In this document: one piece after another, positions 1 to 5,860 of the stretch
How positions within the stretch are numbered: position 1 is the stretch's first letter
Layout: each line of letters opens with the position of its first letter
Source of the DNA: a virus
DNA: 21,172 nucleotides
Strand: one strand, 5' to 3'
IMG/VR virus record: IMGVR_UViG_3300046007_002553
Coordinates: 1-21,172 of that record
The notes under the pieces: model-generated
Seen by the model: the letters and a program-made list of their open reading frames with translations, nothing else
The model's database searches: none
Told to the model about the DNA's origin: nothing
Translations under genes and position numbers: made by a program

Positions 1-104
1 AGATGAGAGTGAAAGGTAAACAGAAGGTAATTGGTAGATACGATTCACCAGAAGATGCTAAGTTCCATAGAGACAGACACTTAACTTTAAATGGAAGGTC
101 ATGA
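1..104 (+). CDS. C-terminal fragment of an AP2-like DNA-binding protein (partial)
   Basis: An open frame runs from the window edge to a TGA at 102-104. From the ATG at position 3 it encodes 33 residues, including KVIGRYDSPEDAKFHRD. This looks like the end of an AP2-type DNA-binding domain (a basic strand, then IG-x-[YF]-D-[ST]-xEDA and a helix), as found in phage HNH homing endonucleases and small DNA-binding proteins. The gene probably begins upstream of the window, so the ATG at 3 may be internal. Its stop overlaps the next start as ATGA. The AP2 reading rests on a short piece and is tentative; the frame being coding is better supported. Confidence 0.45.
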   Translation, partial: MRVKGKQKVIGRYDSPEDAKFHRDRHLTLNGRS

Positions 105-277
105 CAAGAGCAGCGTTATTTACAAGAGCTAGTAACCGTAGACCATTTGAGCGATTGGTGATGCATACTAAAAGATTTCGCAGACATAAATTTGTTCATA
201 CTGATGTAATAGAGTATCGTAAAAACAAAGAAGAAGAACGTCAAGAGTATAAAGGGACTAAATATTATAACTTATGA
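101..277 (+). CDS. Small basic hypothetical protein (58 aa)
   Basis: This 58-residue frame starts at an ATG that overlaps the previous TGA (ATGA) and ends in a TGA overlapping the next ATG in the same way. The product is rich in Arg, Lys and His (for example FERLVMHTKRFRRHKF), with a charged, probably helical C-terminal half. No known domain is recognised. The stop/start chain on both sides is the main argument that it is real, because it is a common form of translational coupling in compact phage operons. It may bind nucleic acid given its charge, but that is only inference. Confidence 0.5.
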   Translation: MTRAALFTRASNRRPFERLVMHTKRFRRHKFVHTDVIEYRKNKEEERQEYKGTKYYNL

Positions 278-357
278 AGGATAGAGATTGGGTAGAAATT
301 AATAAAGCAATTAATAAGAGAATACATGAATATAATTTATCAAATAAAGGTAAGTGA
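274..357 (+). CDS. Very small hypothetical protein (27 aa)
   Basis: A 27-codon frame begins at the ATG that overlaps the preceding TGA and ends at TGA 355-357. It shares 32 nt with the following gene, which begins at 326. The product starts MKDRDWVEINKAINKRIHEY and looks like one amphipathic helix. Its function is unknown. It may be a true micro-protein or a leader whose translation delivers ribosomes to the overlapping downstream start. Confidence is limited by its size. Confidence 0.35.
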   Translation: MKDRDWVEINKAINKRIHEYNLSNKGK

Positions 358-604
358 TTTATTTCCTACCTATAGGAATATTAGATGGAAGGATGCTGAT
401 ATACCAGAGGATAAATGGAAATATATCAAAGGTGAAGATAATATAACCGTACTTTTATTTAAAGGCTATAAAGCGGCAGACAATTTTGTCAAAAGATTAA
501 AAGAAATACCTGCCAAAGAGAATCCATACCTATACATAAAATGGTATAAAGGAAGAGAGACAGGAGATTTATTTAGAAAATTTAAACACAATATAATACA
601 ATGA
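326..604 (+). CDS. Hypothetical protein upstream of groEL (92 aa)
   Basis: The 92-residue product mixes beta-like hydrophobic stretches (ITVLLFKGYKAADNFVKRLK, YLYIKWYKG) with charged residues, and has no signal peptide or membrane segment. No family is recognised. The gene overlaps the tiny gene before it by 32 nt and groEL after it by the ATGA at 601-604, so it is almost certainly co-translated with the chaperonin genes. It could be a small accessory factor of the chaperonin operon or an unrelated early protein; the sequence does not decide. Confidence 0.65.
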   Translation: MNIIYQIKVSDLFPTYRNIRWKDADIPEDKWKYIKGEDNITVLLFKGYKAADNFVKRLKEIPAKENPYLYIKWYKGRETGDLFRKFKHNIIQ

Positions 605-2172
605 TCGTAAAACAAGTTAAAAATTTCGGCTCAGGACAAGTTGAATTAAGAAAAGGAATGAATATATTAGCGGATGCTGTTTGCTCTACATTAGGACCTG
701 AAGGCAGACCTGCAATTATTGAATCTGAACACGCAGTTAATGGGCTTATTATCAGTAAGGATGGTGTTACAGTGGCTAAGAGTATTTCGTTAGAAAATCC
801 TATCGAGAATATGGCTGTTCAGATTATGAAACAAGCAGCAGATAGGACCGCAATTGTAGCTGGAGATGGAACAACAACATCAATCTGTTTAACAAGAGCT
901 ATTCTTGAAGAGGCTTACGAACAGATGGGAGAGGATAATAACAAGTCTGAAGTAATAAGAGCTATTGTTGAAGTAAGTAAAATGATCGACAAGAACTTAA
1001 CAGCTGCAAGTAAAAAGATTACCAATAAGAGATTACTTGATGTAGCTACAATATCAGCAAACAACGACAAGGTTACAGGTAAATTAATCGCTGATGCATA
1101 TAGCAAAGCCTCTTTAGTTACTGTTGAGAACTCAATGACTACAAGCTCATATTATGAGGTTATTGAAGGTATTAAAATCAATAGAGGTTTCAGTAGTAAG
1201 TTCTTTGTTACAGACCATAAGAAGAACGAAGCTGTATTAGATAATGCATTAGTATTAATAACAGATCAAGAGATTAACACATTGGAATCTATTGAGCCTG
1301 TGTTAGCGTTCTGTGTAAAGAATAATAAACCATTATTCATTATTGGCGAGTTAGCTCCAGCAGTATTGAATACATTAAATATGAACGTAATTCAGAAGCG
1401 TATTAAGTTCGGAAATTGTATTCCTCCTGCAATGGGATACCGTAAAGAAGAATTACTTACAGACTTAGCTATTGCATTAGGTGCTAAATACTACTCAGAG
1501 CGCACAGGAGACATTTTAACTTCAATTTCAGTTGATGGGTTAGGATTTGCAAAAAAGGTTATTATAGGGCAGGAAAACACTATTATAATTAAAAGTGAAG
1601 AAGAACAAGTTGTAGAGCTTGAGGATCATATCAATCAATTGAAAGATAGTATTAAACTTCAGTCAAATCCTTCAGCTATCGATTTCTTGAACGAGCGTAT
1701 CGCAAACATCTCAGGAGGCATTGCTGTAATTCACGTAGGAGCAGAAACTGATATCGAACAGAAAGAACTTTACGATAGAGTAGAGGATGCTGTATTAGCT
1801 GTAAGAGCTTCATTGGAAGAAGGTATTCTACCTGGTGGTGGTATCGGACTAATTAATGCTTGCGAGAGTATTACGTACAAAGATAGCGAGGACTTTAATA
1901 CAGCAGTTGATATTGTATTTAAAGCATTAGAATATCCATTCTTACAGATATTAGAAAATTCAGGTATCGAAGAGCCTGATTCATTTGTTCATAAAATCTG
2001 TGCTGAAGATGCAGGATATGGATATAACGTTAAGACTAAAGAGTTCGGAGATATGATTAAAATGGGAATCATCGATCCAGCAAAAGTTACGAAGAGCGCA
2101 TTGAAGAACGCTGTATCAGTAGCAACAACAATATTATCAACAAGTACAATTATTTCAAACATCAGAGCATGA
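601..2172 (+). CDS. groEL: Phage chaperonin GroEL (Hsp60, group I)
   Basis: A 523-residue group I chaperonin subunit, expected to form rings that fold client proteins in the cytoplasm using ATP and the GroES lid. Hallmarks are in order: SKDGVTVAK near residue 58; the ATP-binding GDGTTT motif at 88-93 (D89 corresponds to E. coli D87); an apical domain with the pattern ALGAKYYSERTGD; the hydrolytic Asp in RVEDAV (D396, equivalent to D398); and PGGG at 411-414. It stops after the final equatorial helix and lacks the GGM-repeat tail of bacterial GroEL (about 548 aa in E. coli). It is fused by ATGA overlaps to the 92-aa gene before it and to groES after it. Family assignment is very secure. Its clients are unknown; capsid, spike or other virion proteins are plausible by analogy with other phage chaperonins. 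Confidence 0.97.
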   Translation: MIVKQVKNFGSGQVELRKGMNILADAVCSTLGPEGRPAIIESEHAVNGLIISKDGVTVAKSISLENPIENMAVQIMKQAADRTAIVAGDGTTTSICLTRAILEEAYEQMGEDNNKSEVIRAIVEVSKMIDKNLTAASKKITNKRLLDVATISANNDKVTGKLIADAYSKASLVTVENSMTTSSYYEVIEGIKINRGFSSKFFVTDHKKNEAVLDNALVLITDQEINTLESIEPVLAFCVKNNKPLFIIGELAPAVLNTLNMNVIQKRIKFGNCIPPAMGYRKEELLTDLAIALGAKYYSERTGDILTSISVDGLGFAKKVIIGQENTIIIKSEEEQVVELEDHINQLKDSIKLQSNPSAIDFLNERIANISGGIAVIHVGAETDIEQKELYDRVEDAVLAVRASLEEGILPGGGIGLINACESITYKDSEDFNTAVDIVFKALEYPFLQILENSGIEEPDSFVHKICAEDAGYGYNVKTKEFGDMIKMGIIDPAKVTKSALKNAVSVATTILSTSTIISNIRA

Positions 2173-2441
2173 GAGCATTAGGTAATTTTTTAGTAATTAA
2201 GCCTGAGAAGGTAGAAGAACAAGTATCAGCAAGCGGTCTATTGATGACCGCAGCTGACTCTAATAGCTTCAGATATCATGAGGCTGTCGTCCTATTAGTA
2301 GGAGATTCGAAAGATGTAAAAGTAGGAGACATAATTGCATTCGATAAAAGTGCAGGTCATCCATACAAATTAGATGGCGAGATGGTTCGTATTATTCAGG
2401 AGCGAGATTGCGCTTTGATTTTAGATACTCCTTCAAAGTAA
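2169..2441 (+). CDS. groES: Phage co-chaperonin GroES (Cpn10)
   Basis: A 90-residue co-chaperonin that should form the heptameric lid of the adjacent GroEL. It shows the N-terminal strand FLVIKPE, a mobile-loop segment EEQVSASGLLM (residues 16-26, with LLM at 24-26 in place of the E. coli GroEL-contacting IVL), the core KVGDIIAFDK, and a C-terminal ERDCALIL that matches the family's SxDILA strand. The segment equivalent to the roof hairpin is shortened to VGDSKDVKVGD. The start overlaps the groEL stop (ATGA). In bacteria groES normally precedes groEL, so this order is reversed. The last 50 nt overlap the 3' end of the convergent gene, and a terminator hairpin follows 45 nt after the stop. Confidence 0.93.
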   Translation: MRALGNFLVIKPEKVEEQVSASGLLMTAADSNSFRYHEAVVLLVGDSKDVKVGDIIAFDKSAGHPYKLDGEMVRIIQERDCALILDTPSK

Positions 2442-3069
2442 GACCATTACGGACATACTTATTGTCATCTATTTTTTCTTTAAAAATGCCAGGGTATCTT
2501 TCCTTGGCATTTTTTTTATTCATCTCTATAATTGCTTTAGCGTACTGTTTCTCAGCATATCCAGCAGATGCCATAAACAACGGATTGTTTGTATGTCGTT
2601 CAGATATTGGCTCAAGACCATTTAACTTTCTGTAGATAGTAAATACCATACTTCTAGCTTTCTTTGATAGCTCATATGTAGATACCTCGAACTTAGTTGG
2701 TCGTTTGAAGATGACTACCCATCCATCTTTACGTAGGTCATCAAATCTACCTTGTGTGAATCCACAAATCTTTGCATAATCTTCGAAATAGTTCTCCGTA
2801 AATAATCCTTCAGAGTGCAAGAAAAGAATAATCTCTAAGTTAGGAAATGAGATATTATAATACTTACAAGCCCAATATCTGACAATACGATAATATTTCA
2901 AGTAGTCTTCTTTAGGTGGAGTTCGGTTGTAATTCATAACCTTACCTCTTGTATTATAAACAACCTTTGTTTTTTGTACGAACGTTCGTTTATTAACTCC
3001 ATACTCTAATTCACGCTTCTCTTTACGTCTTTGGTGTATGCTTTTTCTTTTTGGTTTTTCTTCTTCCAT
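2392..3069 (-). CDS. Putative winged-helix DNA-binding regulator
   Basis: A 225-residue protein and the only leftward gene in the window. A very basic N-terminus (residues 1-45, rich in Lys/Arg) precedes a segment that reads as a winged helix-turn-helix. Helices at about 56-100 include ILFLHSEGLF, a likely recognition helix is at 103-114 (GFTQGRFDDLRK), and a beta wing follows at about 116-134 (GWVVIFKRPTKFEVSTYEL). The layout resembles MarR-like repressors. A charged helical tail follows. It is transcribed divergently from the spike region and converges on groES, overlapping its end by 50 nt. Position and fold suggest a regulator of its own divergent promoter region. The DNA-binding role is inferred, and other DNA-associated functions are possible. 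Confidence 0.7.
   Translation of the reverse strand: MEEEKPKRKSIHQRRKEKRELEYGVNKRTFVQKTKVVYNTRGKVMNYNRTPPKEDYLKYYRIVRYWACKYYNISFPNLEIILFLHSEGLFTENYFEDYAKICGFTQGRFDDLRKDGWVVIFKRPTKFEVSTYELSKKARSMVFTIYRKLNGLEPISERHTNNPLFMASAGYAEKQYAKAIIEMNKKNAKERYPGIFKEKIDDNKYVRNGLTLKEYLKSKRNLAPE
2482..2517 (+). terminator. Intrinsic terminator after groES
   Basis: ATGCCAGGG at 2486-2494 pairs with CCTTGGCAT at 2502-2510 (nine pairs including one G-T), with a 7-nt loop, followed by seven T at 2511-2517. It ends the rightward chaperonin transcript. Four A residues upstream of the stem give a shorter T run on the other strand, so it may work in both directions. It lies inside the coding sequence of the leftward gene, at about codons 186-194. 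Confidence 0.8.
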
Positions 3070-3085
3070 TTGATTTAATTTATTT

Positions 3086-3093
3086 CAAAATTA
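3086..3093 (-). promoter_or_regulatory. Leftward -7 box (TAATTTTG) for the winged-helix gene
   Basis: On the minus strand TAATTTTG fits the Bacteroidota -7 consensus TAnnTTTG. It lies 16 nt upstream of the regulator's ATG (3069), giving a very short A-rich leader without a Shine-Dalgarno sequence. No convincing -33 box is seen. Confidence 0.55.
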
Positions 3094-3118
3094 CGTAAAA
3101 ATCACTATATTTGCGTAA
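3091..3118. promoter_or_regulatory. Candidate operator: two TTRCGTAA repeats in the divergent promoter
   Basis: TTACGTAA at 3091-3098 (a perfect palindrome) and TTGCGTAA at 3111-3118 match at seven of eight positions and are exactly 20 bp apart, close to two helical turns. The first overlaps the leftward -7 box and the second overlaps the end of the rightward -7 box and its likely start site. A protein bound to both could control both directions; the neighbouring winged-helix protein is the obvious candidate. A related TTGCATAA occurs at 10476-10483 in another promoter. Confidence 0.4.
3106..3113 (+). promoter_or_regulatory. Rightward -7 box (TATATTTG) for the spike region
   Basis: TATATTTG matches TAnnTTTG and ends only 4 nt before the ATG at 3118. 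Transcription would start at or next to the start codon, so the first mRNA would be leaderless or almost so. The wider string TATATTTGCGTAA matches TATGTTTGCATAA at 10471-10483 at 11 of 13 positions. Confidence 0.6.
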
Positions 3119-3390
3119 TGATTTATCCAAGACCTTTAAAATACGTATTAGGTAAGATAGTTCCGTTTAGCGGCACTGATGTTATACATCCTACTAATAT
3201 TGGCTCAGGAACAACAGATGGGACTAAGTTTTTAAGGGATGATGGTCAGTGGGCTAATGTAGACTCAGTTGTAGATAATACTGTTTACATTCTTAGCGGT
3301 GGTGTTAACAATCAAGATGAAGATGTACCGCAATTAATAGGTGGTTTAAATGGTACTTCTAAAAATTCAAACACAATAAATAATGGCTAA
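3118..3390 (+). CDS. Short tail-fibre/spike adaptor-like protein (90 aa)
   Basis: The 90-residue product contains GSGTTDGTKFLRDDGQW at residues 29-45. This is the G-[ST]-x-T-xFLR-x-DG-x-W motif that recurs at the shaft or head junction of Bacteroidota phage tail fibres and spikes, and a related version occurs in the 743-aa spike (residues 125-142). The rest is low in charge and Gly/Asn-rich with no membrane segment. It overlaps the following spike gene by 8 nt. It is probably a virion protein that links or caps the 449-aa spike. It has no other Met codon, and a promoter box ends 4 nt before its ATG, so either the message is leaderless or the true start is a later non-ATG codon. Confidence 0.6.
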   Translation: MIYPRPLKYVLGKIVPFSGTDVIHPTNIGSGTTDGTKFLRDDGQWANVDSVVDNTVYILSGGVNNQDEDVPQLIGGLNGTSKNSNTINNG

Positions 3391-4732
3391 CGAAACAAGA
3401 AGGATAATAATAAAAAAAGGAGCAGGAACTCCAACTGTACCTGCGAGTTCAGATCATACAGATGGTACTTGGATAAGCAGTGATATTTATGAAGGAGAGC
3501 TATATTTAGACACAACAAACGGTTTAAATTACACTCGCTACGACAATACAATAGTTGAGTTATTTCCAACTTCCACAGGGTTAGCAGGTAATGAATTTGT
3601 TTTTGTTTTCTCTAAGCTAGACTTACCAACTGCATCGGGTGGTATTATTACGTTAGTTGATAATTACACTTACTTTATAACAAAAACAATTGACTTAACA
3701 GGAGATAGAATTGTCGGTGGAGTGAACAGTGTTATCATTGGAGGTAGTTCTGAAAACTGTATCTTAAAGAGTACAGGCTTGAGTGCGGCTACAGCGTTAA
3801 TTACTTCTAACTATTCTCTGCCTATGCGTAATTTTACTATTACACATGGTACTGCATTAGATTTAGATGGGGACGGAGTAACAACTGCATTAGATTGGTT
3901 TGGTGTTAACTTTACAGATTGTGCAACAGTTGGAACGATTAAAGATTACACTAATTTTGTAATGAGTGATGGAGCTTTTTTAAATAGTGGAAATCTAACA
4001 TTCGATGGAACGATTGGAACTATCGGTATGAGTAACTGCTTATTTGATTGTACAAGTGGCAGTACAGCATTAATCCTGCCTAGCACATTGACTGTAAGTA
4101 GAAGATTCAGAGTTATCTATTCATCTTTCGTAGTATTATCAGGAGAAACAGGAATAAATGTAAGTTCAAGTGCTACAATCTCAAGTGAGCGTTATATCTT
4201 AGATACGGTAAACTTTAGTGGTGGAGGTACTTACACAACAGGTGTTGCATATACAGATAATAAAGCGTTATTCGTTAACTGCGTAGGTATTACAAATACA
4301 TCTACAAAAGGTTTCATGTATATGCTTAACAACGGAACTGATACAGCTATTGGAGTTGCTAACGTGAACACATGGGTAAAAGCTACAGGGACTACAACGA
4401 GTGGAACAAATTCTAAATTTACACATACAACAAATAGACTAACGTATAACGGAGCATTTACAAATTCATTTTTAGTAACTATTAATGCGACAGTAAGAAG
4501 CGCAGGAACGAACCAATCTATATCAATAGGTGTTGCTAAAAACGGAACTATAATAACTGAAAGCGAGGGGATTGTTAGAACTGCAACAGCAAATGTTGAA
4601 CACGGAGGAAGTACACAAGCGGTGCTTGAGATGGTTGCTAATGATTATGTTGAGTTGTTTGTTAGAAATACATCTTCAACAGATATAAGAGTAACAGATT
4701 TTAACTTTAACGTTGTAAAAATACCAGTATAA
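3383..4732 (+). CDS. Tail spike/fibre with beta-helix and C1q/TNF-like C-terminal domain
   Basis: A 449-residue, beta-rich, Gly/Ser/Thr/Asn-rich virion protein predicted to bind the host surface. After a short N-terminal segment (RRIIIKKGAGTPTVPASSDH, residues 6-25), a repetitive region at about 75-300 has the look of a parallel beta-helix (DLTGDRIVGGVNSVIIGG, ITHGTALDLDGDG, MSNCLFDCTSGS). The last 130 residues (LNNGTDTAIG, FTHTTNRLTYNGAFT, ISIGVAKNGTII, ANDYVELFVRN, RVTDFNFNVVKI) follow the strand pattern of the trimeric C1q/TNF jelly roll often found at fibre tips. It follows the 90-aa protein with an 8-nt overlap and ends in TAATG, coupling it to the next gene. A polysaccharide-cleaving activity is possible, but no catalytic residues can be assigned. 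Confidence 0.75.
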   Translation: MANETRRIIIKKGAGTPTVPASSDHTDGTWISSDIYEGELYLDTTNGLNYTRYDNTIVELFPTSTGLAGNEFVFVFSKLDLPTASGGIITLVDNYTYFITKTIDLTGDRIVGGVNSVIIGGSSENCILKSTGLSAATALITSNYSLPMRNFTITHGTALDLDGDGVTTALDWFGVNFTDCATVGTIKDYTNFVMSDGAFLNSGNLTFDGTIGTIGMSNCLFDCTSGSTALILPSTLTVSRRFRVIYSSFVVLSGETGINVSSSATISSERYILDTVNFSGGGTYTTGVAYTDNKALFVNCVGITNTSTKGFMYMLNNGTDTAIGVANVNTWVKATGTTTSGTNSKFTHTTNRLTYNGAFTNSFLVTINATVRSAGTNQSISIGVAKNGTIITESEGIVRTATANVEHGGSTQAVLEMVANDYVELFVRNTSSTDIRVTDFNFNVVKIPV

Positions 4733-5010
4733 TGGCAAATAAAAAGAACGTATCTCTATCAATCGGAAGAGGAGAGAAATCAAAAAGTGGAGGTCTTACG
4801 CAAAAAGGTGTCGACAAATATAACCGAGAAACAGGCAGCAAACTACAAATGGCAGTTACAACAAAGCCTTCTAAACTGAAGCCAGGAAGTAAGGATGCTA
4901 AGCGTAGAGATGCCTTCTGTAGTCGAATGGGCGGAGTAAAAGGACCTATGAAAGATGAGAACGGAAAGCCAACAAGAAAAGCATTAGCCCTTAAGAAGTG
5001 GAATTGTTAA
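4732..5010 (+). CDS. Small Lys-rich conserved phage protein (DUF6321-like)
   Basis: A 92-residue basic protein with a recognisable pattern: GGLTQKGVDKYNRETGSKLQ, then KPSKLKPGSKDAKRRDAFCSRM, then GKPTRKALALKKWNC at the C-terminus. The same pattern is widespread in marine and gut phages and, from memory, corresponds to DUF6321; this was not checked. The two Cys (in FCSRM and the terminal WNC) are part of it. It has no signal or membrane segment. Its start overlaps the spike stop (TAATG). The function is unknown. High positive charge and co-expression with virion genes would fit a DNA-associated or minor virion protein. Confidence 0.8.
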   Translation: MANKKNVSLSIGRGEKSKSGGLTQKGVDKYNRETGSKLQMAVTTKPSKLKPGSKDAKRRDAFCSRMGGVKGPMKDENGKPTRKALALKKWNC

Positions 5011-5023
5011 TAAATAAACATAT

Positions 5024-5503
5024 ATGGAGAATTTAAGTAAAAATCTACCTTATGATGAAGTCATTAGGACAAGCAGTAAGAAGAAAAATATTCCAAATGA
5101 AGAGCAGTTGGAAAATATTAAGCTATGGGCTGAGAAAGTTTTTCAACCATGTAGAGACTGGGCTAACGGAGTTATTGTATGCAATTCAGTATTCCGTTCT
5201 AAAGAAGTAAACAAAGCAGTAGGCGGTTCATCTACAAGTGAACATATGGCTAACAACGGTTCAGCAGCAGGTGATTTAGATGCAAAGACAGTTAAGAATT
5301 TCGAACTGTTTCACTTTATCCGTAAAAACTTGGTGTTTAATCAACTTATCGCTGAGTTTCCTGTGAAAGGAGAGCCTTCATGGATTCATGTAAGTTACAA
5401 CAAAACTAAGAACAAGAATCAGATTTTAATTGCTAAGAAAAATAAAGCAGGTAAAACTGAATATGTTCCTTACATTGGTAATGAAAGATTGGTAAATATT
5501 TAG
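5024..5503 (+). CDS. M15-type peptidase, probable endolysin
   Basis: A 159-residue protein of the peptidase M15 (VanY / D-Ala-D-Ala carboxypeptidase, M15A-like) fold, expected to cut peptidoglycan cross-link peptides. Visible elements are NSVFRSKEVNKAVGGS (54-69), SEHMANNGSAAGDLD (72-86) with candidate zinc ligands H74 and D84, and WIHVSY (119-124) with the third ligand H121. The spacing between H74 and D84 is three residues longer than the usual SxHxxGxAaD pattern. There is no signal peptide, so it would need a holin to reach the wall, as expected for an endolysin. It is separated from the holin/spanin cassette by about 3.5 kb, and a virion-borne wall-degrading role cannot be excluded. Confidence 0.85.
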   Translation: MENLSKNLPYDEVIRTSSKKKNIPNEEQLENIKLWAEKVFQPCRDWANGVIVCNSVFRSKEVNKAVGGSSTSEHMANNGSAAGDLDAKTVKNFELFHFIRKNLVFNQLIAEFPVKGEPSWIHVSYNKTKNKNQILIAKKNKAGKTEYVPYIGNERLVNI

Positions 5504-5513
5504 TAACTTTACA
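5500..5513 (+). promoter_or_regulatory. Possible weak promoter (TTAGTAACTTTACA)
   Basis: This string matches the late-promoter string at 16422-16435 at 11 of 14 positions, but the last base of the -7 box is A rather than G (TAACTTTA). It begins inside the last codons of the peptidase gene and lies just upstream of an A-run leader and the ATG at 5524. Confidence 0.3.
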
Positions 5514-5523
5514 AAAAAAAGTC

Positions 5524-5667
5524 ATGGCTAAAAAAATGATTGTCGAGAAAAAGACAGGTGAGAAGTACGCTAGCAAAGCAGCTATGAAATCTCATGAGAA
5601 AATGGAAGGACCGAAGATGCGTAAGATGGAGAAATCTATGACTATGAAAAAAGGTAAAAAGTGCTAA
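5524..5667 (+). CDS. Very basic small protein (47 aa)
   Basis: A 47-residue frame from the ATG after an A-run leader to TAA 5665-5667. The product begins MAKKMIVEKKTGEKYASKAA and continues with repeated KxM and EKM units, ending KKGKKC. About a third of the residues are Lys and nine are Met. No domain is recognised. It resembles small Lys/Met-rich proteins in other Bacteroidota phages as remembered. It sits between the peptidase gene and the 63-aa gene with 1 nt to the next start. A nucleic-acid-binding role is possible from charge alone. Confidence 0.65.
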   Translation: MAKKMIVEKKTGEKYASKAAMKSHEKMEGPKMRKMEKSMTMKKGKKC

Positions 5668-5668
5668 A

Positions 5669-5860
5669 ATGATTCAGGTCGTTAAGAAGGATGGACTAGG
5701 CAATGTTGTCGAGAAATTTTTCGATAAGACTGGAATTGCTTATGCAGTAAAAGCAGCCGCAAGTTCTTTAGGAATAGAGGACTGCGGATGTGATAAAAGA
5801 AAAGAATTACTGAACAATATACCTGTTTATGGCATTAGGAAAAACAGCAAAGTATTATAG
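5669..5860 (+). CDS. Small conserved phage protein with CGC motif (63 aa)
   Basis: The 63-residue product has a short beta start (MIQVVKKDGLGNVVEKFFDK), an Ala-rich helix at 23-35 and the motif LGIEDCGCDKRKELLN (34-49) with C39 and C41. This GIxDCGCxKRKExLN pattern recurs in small proteins of tailed phages, usually near structural or lysis genes; no function is known. A metal or disulfide role for the two Cys cannot be judged because only one pair is present. The gene follows the 47-aa gene by 1 nt and overlaps the next gene by 32 nt. Confidence 0.65.
   Translation: MIQVVKKDGLGNVVEKFFDKTGIAYAVKAAASSLGIEDCGCDKRKELLNNIPVYGIRKNSKVL

Noticed and set aside
2408-2635. Rightward 75-codon frame after groES with hydrophobic segments
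   Set aside because: It starts inside groES out of frame, runs through the terminator hairpin and lies opposite the winged-helix gene; hydrophobicity comes from reversed Lys codons.
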